In this document: piece after piece, positions 17,654 through 27,569 of the stretch
How positions within the stretch are numbered: position 1 is the stretch's first letter
Layout of the letters: every line of letters begins with the position of its first letter
Source: Sporosarcina cascadiensis
GTDB taxonomy: Bacteria; Bacillota; Bacilli; Bacillales_A; Planococcaceae
NCBI RefSeq assembly: GCF_009650995.1
Contig: NZ_WHVV01000003.1
Coordinates: 62,001 to 126,000, forward strand
Reading direction: 5' to 3'
DNA length: 64,000 bases
The notes under the pieces: model-generated
Told to the model about the DNA's origin: nothing
Database searches by the model: none
What the model saw: the letters and a program-made list of their open reading frames with translations, nothing else
Position numbers and translations under genes: made by a program

Positions 17654-18456
17654 TGAAACACTTCCGCCTGTTCACTGCAGCGCTGCTGTTTGCCCTGATC
17701 GGCACTGCGGTACCGGCCCATGCCATTACAGAAGTAGTAGTGGATGATGCAGACATTTTATCTCCGCAGCAGGAGGCGGAAATAAAAGACTATGGAGTTC
17801 GGCTATATAACGCGACAAAAGCGGAATTTGCCGTACGGACTGTTTATTCTCTTGAAGGGGAGCCGGTAGAGGATTACGCAGTCCGAAAACTTCGCGAACT
17901 GAAGCTCGGCGATGCCAAGATGGACAACGGCGCACTGCTGGTTGTCTCAACTGAAAAGAATGAAGAATTGGGCATCAAAAGAGAGTTCTATCTCGCTACA
18001 GGCTATGGCCTGGAAGGTGCACTCCCTGACGGTAAGGTGGGCCGCATCATAGACGAAGTGGCCATACCATACTTAACAGGTGATCCAAAACAGCCTGATG
18101 CAGCCATCATGGAAGCCTATAAAGCTTTCTACAATGAAATCGCAGCAGAATACGGCCTGGAAGGAGATGAATTGCCGGTCAATTACCCTCAGTCTTCTGA
18201 AGAAGAGTTCGGCGTTCCTCCATTCCTGGTAGTCCTCATTATCATCTACATTATTTTCCGCGTCCTTAAAGGCGGCGGCGGAGGAAGAGGTGGTGGAGGC
18301 GGCCCGCGCGGAAGAGCCCGCGGCGGTCCTATATTCTTCCCGGGATCATTCGGCGGCGGTTCAGGCGGTGGCTTTGGAGGAGGCGGCGGTGGTGGTTTTG
18401 GCGGCTTCGGTGGAGGAGGATCCGGCGGAGGCGGCGGAGCAGGCCGAAGCTGGTAA
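17653..18456 (+). CDS. TPM-domain membrane protein, YgcG-like
   Basis: A 267-aa protein with a signal peptide (residues 1-25), an extracellular TPM domain (VVDDADILSPQQEAEIKDY to about residue 155), one transmembrane helix (FLVVLIIIYIIFRVL) and a C-terminal Gly-rich tail of about 60 residues. The ATG overlaps the lemA stop (TGATG). TPM domains are linked to membrane-protein or photosystem repair and phosphatase-like activity; the function in Bacilli is unknown. The Gly-rich tail makes a long proline-rich ORF on the other strand that I treat as spurious. Confidence 0.9.
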   Translation: MKHFRLFTAALLFALIGTAVPAHAITEVVVDDADILSPQQEAEIKDYGVRLYNATKAEFAVRTVYSLEGEPVEDYAVRKLRELKLGDAKMDNGALLVVSTEKNEELGIKREFYLATGYGLEGALPDGKVGRIIDEVAIPYLTGDPKQPDAAIMEAYKAFYNEIAAEYGLEGDELPVNYPQSSEEEFGVPPFLVVLIIIYIIFRVLKGGGGGRGGGGGPRGRARGGPIFFPGSFGGGSGGGFGGGGGGGFGGFGGGGSGGGGGAGRSW

Positions 18457-18466
18457 AATAGATGGA

Positions 18467-18509
18467 AGCTGCTGTTGCAAACGAACTTGGTTTGCGGCAG
18501 CAGTTTTTT
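18467..18509 (+). terminator. Terminator after the lemA-TPM operon
   Basis: CTGCTGTTGCAAAC pairs with GTTTGCGGCAGCAG, followed by six T. Confidence 0.88.
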
Positions 18510-18629
18510 GATGACTTCGCACAGCCGCGCCAAACTTCGGCCCGCGCGCACCCACCCAAATCCGTCTTGCTTGATTACTGTTCTATCGTTACTATATAAA
18601 GAAATACTCCGCATAAGAGGTGAATCAAA

Positions 18630-18863
18630 ATGAAATTCCAATTCTACACAAGACCCGGCTGCAGCCTGTGTGAAGAAGCTGAACTGATGTTGAAGCTTGC
18701 GGCAGAGGATTATCCGGTCGAATGGCAGACCATTAATATAGAAGAAGATGAAGAAATACATGAAAAATACATGTTGATGATTCCTGTACTCGAGCAAAAT
18801 GGAGAAGTTGTTAAATACGGGAATATTGGCTATATCGATATTTTGGAAATAATTGAATATTGA
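18630..18863 (+). CDS. Glutaredoxin-like thioredoxin-fold protein
   Basis: A 77-aa single-domain protein of the glutaredoxin 2-like (DUF836) group. FYTRPGCSLCEEA carries a CxxC pair at Cys11 and Cys14, and IPVLE gives the cis-Pro loop. It is likely a cytosolic dithiol oxidoreductase; the partner is unknown. AAGAGGTGAATCAAA precedes the ATG. The stop codon overlaps a cre site of the next operon, so the two genes are close but separately controlled. Confidence 0.85.
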   Translation: MKFQFYTRPGCSLCEEAELMLKLAAEDYPVEWQTINIEEDEEIHEKYMLMIPVLEQNGEVVKYGNIGYIDILEIIEY

Positions 18864-18875
18864 AAGCGTTTTCAT
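18860..18875 (+). promoter_or_regulatory. Catabolite-responsive element (cre) upstream of cggR
   Basis: TTGAAAGCGTTTTCAT fits the cre consensus WTGNAANCGNWWNCAW at every fixed position. It lies just upstream of the -35 of the presumed cggR promoter. Confidence 0.8.
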
Positions 18876-18878
18876 TAT

Positions 18879-18917
18879 TGATTTTAAAAAAAGAAGATGT
18901 TATACTCAACGTATAAT
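18879..18917 (+). promoter_or_regulatory. Promoter of the cggR-gapA glycolytic operon
   Basis: TTGATT (18879-18884), 16 bp, TATACT (18901-18906); a TATAAT at 18912-18917 is an alternative -10. Downstream, GGTGGGACGTTAT (18932-18944) resembles one half of the CggR operator, but a second clear half is not visible. Confidence 0.5.
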
Positions 18918-18990
18918 ATTTTTTTAATCTAGGTGGGACGTTATTTAAATATAGGGATCAAAAATAACCCATCTGAAAAGAGTGATGTAA

Positions 18991-20016
18991 TTGAGCTTAT
19001 CATTTATCGATGCCCAGCTTGCATTAGTACCTGAAATTTCATCGTTAATTGAACAACGGTATCACTTGCTGAAACTCATCAAGCTTTCAGGTCCGGTCGG
19101 CAGAAGACCGTTAAGTACGATGTCGGGCTGCTCTGAACGCGAAATTAGAACAATGCTCGAATCTATGAAAGAACAAGGCACGGTGGATATTTCAAAAGAA
19201 GGAGTTTCCATTACAGGCAAAGGGGCAGAAATTCTGTTTATTTTGCACGACTCCATTGAAGAAAGATCAGGCAGACGGCAGCTGGCGGAACAATTAGTCG
19301 AACGGCTGGCTGTACGGGATGTTCATATTGTAGAAGGTAACTCGGATCGCTCCGAGCTTACGAAGAAACTGCTCGGCATGCACACGGCAAAACAATTCAG
19401 GTCTCTTATTAACGGCCATAAAATTGTGGCTGTGACAGGCGGCAGCACGGTAGCCTCGATTCCGGCATTCATGCACAATGAAGAACTGTCTGACTTATTA
19501 TTCATTGCGGCAAGAGGCGGAGTAGGTGAAGAACTTGGTTTGCAGGCGAATATGATCGCCGCTTCATTTGCAGAAACTTGCGATGCATCTTACAAAGCGT
19601 TTTATTATCCGGACACCCTCAGCGAAGAAGCCCATGCAGTATTTCAGCATGAGCCGGCAGCGAAAGAGATGCTAGAGCTGTACAGTCAGACGGAATGTGT
19701 AATTCACGGAGTAGGAAATGCAGCAGAAATGGCGCTTCTTCGCAATTCTCGAGAAGAAGAAAAGCAGATCCTTACTGACCGGCAGGCAGAAGGCGAGGCT
19801 TTTGGGTTCTACTTCAATCGTCATGGTGAGATCGTTCACCGCATCCGAACAGTCGGGATTCAGATGGAACAGCTTCAGGAAGTGCCTTTAGTGTTTGCAG
19901 TTGCAGGCGGAGAAAGTAAAGCAGAAGCTTTATTGTCCTATCTCGCAAGCGCACCGCCGCAGACAATTTTAATTACGGATGAAGGGGCAGCGAATAAAAT
20001 GCTGTCACTCATGTGA
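18991..20016 (+). CDS. cggR: Central glycolytic genes regulator CggR
   Basis: A 341-aa SorC-family repressor. The N-terminal winged helix-turn-helix (LIEQRYHLLKLIKLSGPVGRRPLSTMSGCSEREIRTML) is followed by the sugar-binding domain (residues about 90-341) with AVTGGSTVASIPAF. In Bacillus it represses its own operon until fructose-1,6-bisphosphate binds. The start is TTG 18991, with GAAAAGAGTG upstream and no better codon in frame. It is placed immediately before gapA, as in Bacillus. Confidence 0.95.
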   Translation: MSLSFIDAQLALVPEISSLIEQRYHLLKLIKLSGPVGRRPLSTMSGCSEREIRTMLESMKEQGTVDISKEGVSITGKGAEILFILHDSIEERSGRRQLAEQLVERLAVRDVHIVEGNSDRSELTKKLLGMHTAKQFRSLINGHKIVAVTGGSTVASIPAFMHNEELSDLLFIAARGGVGEELGLQANMIAASFAETCDASYKAFYYPDTLSEEAHAVFQHEPAAKEMLELYSQTECVIHGVGNAAEMALLRNSREEEKQILTDRQAEGEAFGFYFNRHGEIVHRIRTVGIQMEQLQEVPLVFAVAGGESKAEALLSYLASAPPQTILITDEGAANKMLSLM

Positions 20017-20073
20017 AAAATGGTTATGATTCGCCTGAATGGGCAAACAATATACTAATGGAGGAGATTTATT

Positions 20074-21081
20074 ATGACATTGAAATTAGCGATTAACGGG
20101 TTCGGACGTATTGGGCGGGTAGTGCTTCGTGAAACTTTATTACAAAACGACGTAGAAGTGGTGGCAATCAATGATTTGACAGATTCAGCTATGCTGGCAC
20201 ACTTATTGAAATACGATTCCGTACACGGCGTATTGAATGCAGAAGTTCAGTCAGATGAATCAGCCATTATTGTAGACGGCAAGAAAATCAAAGTATTTGC
20301 TGAAAAAGACCCGGCCAATCTACCATGGGGAGACCTTGGCGTGGATATCGTAGTAGACAGCACAGGGGTTTTCCGCTCAAAAGAGCAGCTTCAAAAGCAC
20401 ATCGATGCAGGAGCTAAGAAAGTCATTCTGTCGGCACCGGCTCAAGGCGAAATGACAACACTTGTAATGGGTGTCAATGAAGAAACTTATGATGCGGCAA
20501 ACGACAATATTGTTTCCAATGCATCTTGTACAACTAACTGTCTGGCGCCTGTTGTCAAAGTATTGAATGATACTTTCGGTGTGAAACGCGGGATGATGAC
20601 GACCATTCACTCGTATACGAATGACCAGCGAATCCTGGATCTGCCGCACTCCGATTACAGACGCGCGCGTGCTGCTGCTGAATCCATGATTCCCACTTCA
20701 ACAGGTGCGGCTTCTGCTGTAACAAAAGTTATTCCTGAACTGAAAGGCAAACTGGATGGAATGGCTGTGCGTGTGCCGACTCCGAATGTATCCCTTGTCG
20801 ACTTCGTAGCGGAACTGGATAAAAACGTAACAGTTGAGCAAGTTAATGAGGCACTGAAAAAAGCTTCTGAAAATGAATTAAAAGGATTCCTGTATTTCAG
20901 CGAATTGCCACTGGTGTCCATCGATTATAACGGCAACACAGCTTCCTCCACAGTAGATGCATTATCCACTATGGTAATGGAAGATAACATGGTGAAAGTC
21001 ATTTCTTGGTATGACAATGAATCAGGTTACTCTGCACGCTGCATCGACTTGGCCCGTTATATGCAAAAACAAGGATTGTAA
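20074..21081 (+). CDS. gapA: Glyceraldehyde-3-phosphate dehydrogenase, NAD-dependent
   Basis: A 335-aa tetrameric GAPDH converting glyceraldehyde-3-phosphate to 1,3-bisphosphoglycerate. The NAD-binding NGFGRIGR is at residues 8-15, catalytic Cys152 lies in SNASCTTNCLAP, and the base-binding WYDNESGYSAR is near the C-terminus. ATG 20074 has GGAGGAG upstream. The position after cggR and Asp33-type NAD specificity (AINDLTD) fit the glycolytic GapA rather than GapB. A terminator and a triple repeat separate it from pgk. Confidence 0.97.
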   Translation: MTLKLAINGFGRIGRVVLRETLLQNDVEVVAINDLTDSAMLAHLLKYDSVHGVLNAEVQSDESAIIVDGKKIKVFAEKDPANLPWGDLGVDIVVDSTGVFRSKEQLQKHIDAGAKKVILSAPAQGEMTTLVMGVNEETYDAANDNIVSNASCTTNCLAPVVKVLNDTFGVKRGMMTTIHSYTNDQRILDLPHSDYRRARAAAESMIPTSTGAASAVTKVIPELKGKLDGMAVRVPTPNVSLVDFVAELDKNVTVEQVNEALKKASENELKGFLYFSELPLVSIDYNGNTASSTVDALSTMVMEDNMVKVISWYDNESGYSARCIDLARYMQKQGL

Positions 21082-21152
21082 GCTGGAAATCAGCCCAATC
21101 TTTTATAAATCGTAGCCATTCCAATGGTGAATGATTATAATGAATAGGGGTG

Positions 21153-21183
21153 AGAGGAACGGAGAAACCCGTTCCTCTTTTAT
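21153..21183 (+). terminator. Terminator after gapA
   Basis: GAGGAACGG pairs with CCGTTCCTC, followed by TTTT. It would uncouple cggR-gapA from the pgk-eno genes. Confidence 0.8.
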
Positions 21184-21190
21184 ATACAAA

Positions 21191-21306
21191 AAAGCGGAAA
21201 GCGCCGTTAAGCCTCGACAGGCACTGGAGGGCTTAAAATAAAGGTGGCTCTTTACCTTTATCTTTAAGACCGAAGTGACCCGAGAGGCTGGCGCTTGGAG
21301 CTGGAT
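21191..21306 (+). repeat. Structured tandem repeat, unit 1
   Basis: About 116 bp that folds on itself. GAAAGCGCC pairs with GGCGCTT at the ends, AGCCTC with GAGGCT inside, and CTTAAAATAAAGGT with ACCTTTATCTTTAAG at the centre. No ORF is conserved across the units. Confidence 0.85.
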
Positions 21307-21312
21307 TACACA

Positions 21313-21430
21313 AAAAGCGGAAAGCGCCGTTAAGCCTCGACAGGAACTGGGAGGCTTACAATAAAGGTGGCTCTTAACCTTTATCTTTAAGACCGAAGTG
21401 ACCCGAGAGGCTGGCGCTTGCAGCTGGATG
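21313..21430 (+). repeat. Structured tandem repeat, unit 2
   Basis: Nearly identical to unit 1 with a few substitutions (for example TTACAATAAAGG), and the same nested pairing. Confidence 0.85.
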
Positions 21431-21435
21431 ATTCT

Positions 21436-21550
21436 AAAGCGGAGACGGCTGTCCAGCTCCGACAGGCACTGGAGGACTTAAAAGAAAGGCGCACTTTGCC
21501 TTTCCTTTAAGTCTGAAGTGACCCGAGGAGCTAGCCGTCGCAGCTGGATG
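21436..21550 (+). repeat. Structured tandem repeat, unit 3 (diverged with compensating changes)
   Basis: The outer stem is now GACGGCT with AGCCGTC, the next AGCTCC with GGAGCT, and the central arm AAAGAAAGGC with GCCTTTCCTTT. The loop and junction words CGACAGG and GAAGTGACCCGAG stay fixed. Both sides of each stem changed together. It ends 22 bp before the pgk ribosome binding site. Confidence 0.85.
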
Positions 21551-21587
21551 ACAACAATCAGTAGAAATGCAAAGGAGGACTTAATCC

Positions 21588-22775
21588 ATGAAGATGAAAA
21601 AAACAATCAGAGATATCGAATTGAACGGCCGGCGTGTCTTTTGCCGTGTGGATTTCAACGTACCGATGGAAGACGGAAAAGTAACGGACGACACACGGAT
21701 CCGTGCGGCGGTTCCGACGATTGAGTATATGGCGAGAGCAGGAGCGAAAGTCATCCTCGCAAGTCACTTGGGGCGTCCAAAAGGCGAAGTGCAGGAGGAC
21801 ATGCGTCTGACGTCTGCAGGCGAGAAGCTGTCTGAGCTGCTTGGCAAATCGGTTCGCAAACTGGATGTTTCGACAGGGGAAGAAGCGGAGCAGGCCATTG
21901 CGGAAATGAAAGACGGCGATGTCATTCTTCTCGAAAACGTTCGTTTCCATGCCGGCGAAGAAAAAAATGATCCGGAACTGGCAAAACAATTTGCGGATCT
22001 GGCGGATGTGTTTGTTAATGATGCATTCGGGACGGCTCACCGTGCTCACGCATCGACAGCTGGAATTGCGCAATATATTCCGGGTGTACTCGGCTTCTTA
22101 CTGGAGAAAGAACTGGATGTCCTAGGCAAAGCATTGTCTCATCCGGAACGTCCTTTCACTGCGATTATTGGCGGAGCGAAAGTAAAAGATAAAATTGGCG
22201 TCATCGATAACTTGCTGGATAAAGTAGATAATTTATTGATCGGCGGCGGACTTTCCTACACATTCACACGGGCGCAAGGTTATGAAACTGGCAGTTCGTT
22301 AGTAGAGGAAGATAAAGTGGATTTGGCGAAGTCTTTCATACAGAAGGCAGAAGAGAAAAACGTGAAGTTATACTTGCCGACGGATGCTGTTGTAGCAGAC
22401 GCTTTTTCAGCGGATGCACAGAAGAAAACAGTGTCAGTTGAAAACATTCCGGAAGGCTGGATGGGGCTGGATATCGGGCCCGAAACAGCAGAAACTTATA
22501 AGGAAGTCATTAAGAATTCCAAATTTGTGATCTGGAACGGACCGATGGGTGTCTTCGAGATGGAACCTTTCGCAAACGGCACGAAGACGGTCGCGGAGGC
22601 AATGGCTGAAACGGATGCTTATACTGTGATTGGCGGCGGTGACTCGGCTGCTGCGGTTGAAAAGTTCGAAGTGGCGGAGAAAATGGATCATGTGTCCACG
22701 GGCGGCGGCGCTTCATTGGAATTCATGGAGGGCAAAGAGCTCCCTGGAGTTGCAGTACTGGAAGACAGAGAATAG
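21588..22775 (+). CDS. pgk: Phosphoglycerate kinase
   Basis: A 395-aa monomeric kinase transferring phosphate from 1,3-bisphosphoglycerate to ADP. The N-terminal substrate segment [11 protein letters not shown] starts near residue 18, ASHLGRPKG and the basic-patch histidine region HRAHAST follow, and the C-terminal nucleotide loop is [16 protein letters not shown] 21588 follows AAAGGAGG. A second ATG two codons later is possible. The length is typical. It is the first gene after the structured repeats. Confidence 0.97.
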   Translation: MKMKKTIRDIELNGRRVFCRVDFNVPMEDGKVTDDTRIRAAVPTIEYMARAGAKVILASHLGRPKGEVQEDMRLTSAGEKLSELLGKSVRKLDVSTGEEAEQAIAEMKDGDVILLENVRFHAGEEKNDPELAKQFADLADVFVNDAFGTAHRAHASTAGIAQYIPGVLGFLLEKELDVLGKALSHPERPFTAIIGGAKVKDKIGVIDNLLDKVDNLLIGGGLSYTFTRAQGYETGSSLVEEDKVDLAKSFIQKAEEKNVKLYLPTDAVVADAFSADAQKKTVSVENIPEGWMGLDIGPETAETYKEVIKNSKFVIWNGPMGVFEMEPFANGTKTVAEAMAETDAYTVIGGGDSAAAVEKFEVAEKMDHVSTGGGASLEFMEGKELPGVAVLEDRE

Positions 22776-22786
22776 GAGGGATTCTT

Positions 22787-23551
22787 TTGAGAAAACGAAT
22801 TATTGCGGGCAACTGGAAAATGTATAAAACATCTAAAGAAGCTGCGGATTTTGCGGAAACAATCAAAGATCGGATCAAGGTTTCTGACCATGTAGAAGCC
22901 GTCATCTGTCCGCCTGCCATCTATTTGGGCGACCTCATGCAACGTTTTGAGACAAGCGCCGTCAAAGTGGGCGCGCAAACGATGCACGACACGGATGAAG
23001 GAGCTTTCACAGGTGAAGTGAGCCCGGCAATGCTGGAAGATCTTGGCGTGCAATACGTCATTATCGGACACTCCGAGCGACGCCAGTATTTCAATGAAAC
23101 AGATGAAACGGTCAATAAAAAAGTCCATGCTGCATTCAATCATCACTTGGTACCGATGATTTGTGTGGGTGAATCACTGGAGCAGCGCGAAGCAATGGAA
23201 ACGGTTTCGGTCGTTTCAGAACAAGTAGAGAAAGCGTTTGCTGATTTGCCGGCTGATCTTGCAAAGCAGGCAGTCATCGCGTACGAGCCGATCTGGGCGA
23301 TAGGCACCGGGAAAACGGCAACAGCTGATGATGCCAATGAAGTGTGCGGCGCAATCCGTCATAAAATCGAAACGATCTATTCGAAGGACACGGCAGATGC
23401 AGTTCGTATTCAGTACGGCGGCAGCGTCAAGCCCGAAAACATTAAGGAACTGTTGAGCAAAGAGCATATCGATGGAGCACTTGTCGGCGGTGCAAGTCTT
23501 GATCCGGAGGCTTTCATCAAGCTTGCGGAGGCGGGAACACATGTCGAATAA
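22787..23551 (+). CDS. tpiA: Triosephosphate isomerase
   Basis: A 254-aa TIM-barrel enzyme that interconverts dihydroxyacetone phosphate and glyceraldehyde-3-phosphate. Catalytic Lys11 (GNWKM), His95 (IGHSERR) and Glu167 ([11 protein letters not shown]) are all present. The start is TTG 22787 after AGGAGGG. It lies 11 bp after pgk and its end overlaps the gpmI start by 11 bp. Confidence 0.97.
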   Translation: MRKRIIAGNWKMYKTSKEAADFAETIKDRIKVSDHVEAVICPPAIYLGDLMQRFETSAVKVGAQTMHDTDEGAFTGEVSPAMLEDLGVQYVIIGHSERRQYFNETDETVNKKVHAAFNHHLVPMICVGESLEQREAMETVSVVSEQVEKAFADLPADLAKQAVIAYEPIWAIGTGKTATADDANEVCGAIRHKIETIYSKDTADAVRIQYGGSVKPENIKELLSKEHIDGALVGGASLDPEAFIKLAEAGTHVE

Positions 23552-25067
23552 GCCTGTCGCGCTCATTATCTTGGATGGATTCGGTTTGAGGGATGAAAAA
23601 TACGGCAATGCTGTAGCCCATTCCAATATCCCGAATTTCGACTTGCTGTGGAAAAACTTTCCACATGCCACGCTGACGGCCTGCGGAGAAGCAGTGGGAC
23701 TTCCGGAAGGACAGATGGGAAACTCGGAAGTCGGTCATTTGAACATCGGTGCTGGCCGGATTGTCTATCAAAGCCTGACGCGTATCAATAAGTCTATTCG
23801 GGAAGGCGACTTTTTCGAAAATGCGGCGCTTCTGGAGACGATGGAACATGTCAAGACGAAGCAGTCTGCACTTCATGTCATGGGACTGCTGTCCGACGGC
23901 GGCGTCCACAGTCACTATGAGCATTTATTCGCTCTGTTGAAACTGGCGAAGGAACAAGGAGTCCAGCGGGTGTATCTGCATGCGTTCCTTGACGGGCGTG
24001 ATGTGGGTCCAACTTCAGCACTTCCTTATCTGAAGCGGACAGAGGAAGAAATGAAAAAAATCGGGGTCGGGGAAATCGCTACCGTTTCGGGAAGATATTT
24101 TGCGATGGACCGAGATAAACGATGGGACCGCGTACAGAAAACATACGATGCTATGGTCTATGGTATCGGCAAACAGGCAGATTCCGCAGAAGAAGGAGTT
24201 AGTGCCTCTTATACCGAAGAAGTACATGATGAGTTCGTGGAGCCGTTTGTCGTGCAGAAAGACGGCAAACCGGTGGCAACGATTGAAAACGGCAATGCGG
24301 TCGTTTTTTTCAACTTCCGTCCCGACCGGGCAATCCAGCTGGCACGTGCGTTAACACAGCCGGGGTTCGACGGATTCGATAGGGGCGTGAAAAAGTTGCC
24401 GGACCTTCATTTTGCCGGTTTTACGCATTATAATGATGACGTAGTCGGGGATATCGTATTCCACAACGTGAACCTGACGAAAACGATTGGCGAAGTGCTC
24501 GAAGACCGCGGCAAACGTCAACTGCGCATTGCGGAGACGGAAAAGTATCCGCATGTGACATTTTTCATGAGCGGCGGACGCGAGAAAGAGTTTGAAGGGG
24601 AGACCCGCATTCTTATTAATTCGCCGAAAGTCGCGACGTATGATCTGCAGCCTGAAATGAGTGCGTATGAAGTGACGTCCGCATTGGTCAAAGAGATTGA
24701 AGAAGAGCGTCAGGACGCCATCATTCTGAACTTTGCCAATCCGGATATGGTCGGCCACAGCGGAATGCTCGAACCGACTGTCAAAGCGATTGAAACGGTG
24801 GATGAATGTCTCGGCCGGATCATCGACGCTTTATTTGCCAAAGGCGGTTCTGCCATCATTACGGCAGATCACGGAAATGCGGATGAAGTCACCACAATCG
24901 GCGGACAGCCGATGACAGCGCACACGACAAATCCGGTACCTGTCATTGTGACACAGCCTGATTTGACGCTGCGCACGGACGGTATTCTAGCCGACCTGGC
25001 ACCGACCATGCTGAAAATGCTGGGAATTCCACAACCGGTAGAAATGACCGGAAAACCATTATTCTAA
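23541..25067 (+). CDS. gpmI: 2,3-bisphosphoglycerate-independent phosphoglycerate mutase
   Basis: A 508-aa Mn-dependent alkaline-phosphatase-superfamily mutase. Asp12 (LDGFG) and the phosphorylated Ser62 (GNSEVGH) form the metal and phosphate site, and the C-terminal metal motif ADHGNADE is intact. I chose ATG 23541, preceded by GGAGGCGGG; a longer reading from 23472 runs back into tpiA. The overlap with tpiA suggests translational coupling. Confidence 0.96.
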   Translation: MSNKPVALIILDGFGLRDEKYGNAVAHSNIPNFDLLWKNFPHATLTACGEAVGLPEGQMGNSEVGHLNIGAGRIVYQSLTRINKSIREGDFFENAALLETMEHVKTKQSALHVMGLLSDGGVHSHYEHLFALLKLAKEQGVQRVYLHAFLDGRDVGPTSALPYLKRTEEEMKKIGVGEIATVSGRYFAMDRDKRWDRVQKTYDAMVYGIGKQADSAEEGVSASYTEEVHDEFVEPFVVQKDGKPVATIENGNAVVFFNFRPDRAIQLARALTQPGFDGFDRGVKKLPDLHFAGFTHYNDDVVGDIVFHNVNLTKTIGEVLEDRGKRQLRIAETEKYPHVTFFMSGGREKEFEGETRILINSPKVATYDLQPEMSAYEVTSALVKEIEEERQDAIILNFANPDMVGHSGMLEPTVKAIETVDECLGRIIDALFAKGGSAIITADHGNADEVTTIGGQPMTAHTTNPVPVIVTQPDLTLRTDGILADLAPTMLKMLGIPQPVEMTGKPLF

Positions 25068-26375
<1,308 letters not shown>

Positions 26376-26416
26376 TGGTCTCAATAACTGTCATCGACAC
26401 GAATCGCAACAAAGAC

Positions 26417-26445
26417 TTGTGTCGGTGGCATAGCTTTGTTAAAAT
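26417..26445 (+). promoter_or_regulatory. Sigma-A promoter for secG
   Basis: TTGTGT (26417-26422), 17 bp, TAAAAT (26440-26445), 41 bp before the secG ATG. Confidence 0.65.
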
Positions 26446-26485
26446 AGAACTGTTGTGACTTGCTATTTTTTGGAGGTGGAAAAAC

Positions 26486-26713
26486 ATGCATGCCGTTTTT
26501 ACAGCATCGCTTGTAGTCGTAGCTATAGCATTGATCGTTGTCGTATTATTGCAATCCGGTAAAAGTGCAGGACTGTCAGGAGCCATCTCCGGAGGGGCAG
26601 AACAACTTTTCGGTAAACAAAAAGCACGCGGATTGGACTTGGTTCTTCAAAGAACAACCATCGTTCTGTCTGTATTATTTTTTGTCTTAACAATTGCGAT
26701 CATGAAAATATAA
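26486..26713 (+). CDS. secG: Preprotein translocase subunit SecG
   Basis: A 75-aa membrane protein with two hydrophobic helices (residues about 4-23 and 54-73) and the conserved cytoplasmic loop [24 protein letters not shown]. It associates with SecYE and assists protein export. AGGTGG precedes the ATG. The Bacillus order eno-secG-est-rnr-smpB-ssrA is kept. Confidence 0.95.
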   Translation: MHAVFTASLVVVAIALIVVVLLQSGKSAGLSGAISGGAEQLFGKQKARGLDLVLQRTTIVLSVLFFVLTIAIMKI

Positions 26714-26719
26714 CAAGCC

Positions 26720-26754
26720 AGCGCCTGACCACGTTTGAACGGTCAGGCGCTTTT
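26720..26754 (+). terminator. Terminator after secG
   Basis: AGCGCCTGACC pairs with GGTCAGGCGCT, then TTTT. The esterase gene starts 20 bp later, so readthrough is possible. Confidence 0.8.
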
Positions 26755-26774
26755 CGTAGAAAGGATCGAAAGAC

Positions 26775-27521
26775 ATGCGAATTGCACAGCCTAAACCGTT
26801 TTTCTTTGAGCACGGCAAACGTGCGGTGCTTCTGCTGCACGGCTTCACCGGTACATCTGCGGATGTTCGGATGCTCGGCCGGTTTCTTGAAAAACATGAT
26901 TATACTTCATTGGCGCCTCATTACAGAGGACACGGTGTGCCGCCGGAGGAACTGATTAAGACCAATCCGGCTCAATGGTGGGAAGACGTTTTAGATGCAT
27001 ATAAACGGCTGACTGATGCAGGCTATGAGGAGATCGCGGTGGCGGGACTCTCTCTCGGTGGCGTGTTTTCATTGAAGCTGGCAGCAGAATTTCCGTTAAA
27101 AGGTGTCGTAACGATGTGTGCGCCGATGACGATGAAAACGACCGATTTGCTGTATCAGGGCGTCTTGAAATATGCCCGTGATTATAAGAAGTTTGCAGGC
27201 CTGAATGAAGAACAGATCCAGCAGGAAATGGACGAGTTGAAAACGAAGTCGATGCCCGGGCTGAATGACTTGCGCGCGATGGTGGAAGGTGTGCGTAAAG
27301 AAGTCAGCCAGATTTATACGCCGCTGCTGGTGGTCCAGTCCCGTCACGATGAAGTGATTGATCCCAATTCGGCCAATATCATTTATGAAGAAGCGGAATC
27401 GACGGAAAAAGAACTGCAGTGGTACGAAGAATCAGGCCACGTGATCACGCTCGGCCCCGAAAAAGCGCAGCTGCATGAAAATGTACTGCAATTTCTGGAA
27501 TCACTTGATTGGCAGGAGTAA
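26775..27521 (+). CDS. est: Carboxylesterase, Est30/YvaK type
   Basis: A 248-aa alpha/beta hydrolase. The oxyanion loop LLLHGFTGT is near residue 25, the nucleophile elbow GLSLGG places the Ser at about 97, the acid is in SRHDEVID and the His in ESGHVIT. The family hydrolyses short-chain esters. It is conserved between secG and rnr in Bacillaceae, where the physiological substrate is unknown. AGAAAGGAT precedes the ATG. Confidence 0.93.
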   Translation: MRIAQPKPFFFEHGKRAVLLLHGFTGTSADVRMLGRFLEKHDYTSLAPHYRGHGVPPEELIKTNPAQWWEDVLDAYKRLTDAGYEEIAVAGLSLGGVFSLKLAAEFPLKGVVTMCAPMTMKTTDLLYQGVLKYARDYKKFAGLNEEQIQQEMDELKTKSMPGLNDLRAMVEGVRKEVSQIYTPLLVVQSRHDEVIDPNSANIIYEEAESTEKELQWYEESGHVITLGPEKAQLHENVLQFLESLDWQE

Positions 27522-27569
27522 AAAACGGGGAAGATACAACTAGCAGGAAGTAAAGGAGGAGATGATTGT

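Noticed and set aside
18246-18875. 209-aa proline-rich ORF on the minus strand
   Set aside because: It is the complement of the Gly-rich tail of the TPM protein and covers the glutaredoxin-like gene; the composition is a by-product of GGN codons.
21191-21550. CRISPR-like spacing of the three repeats after gapA
   Set aside because: The units are contiguous and about 116 bp long with internal palindromes; there are no unique spacers and no cas genes. No CRISPR array was seen anywhere in the window.
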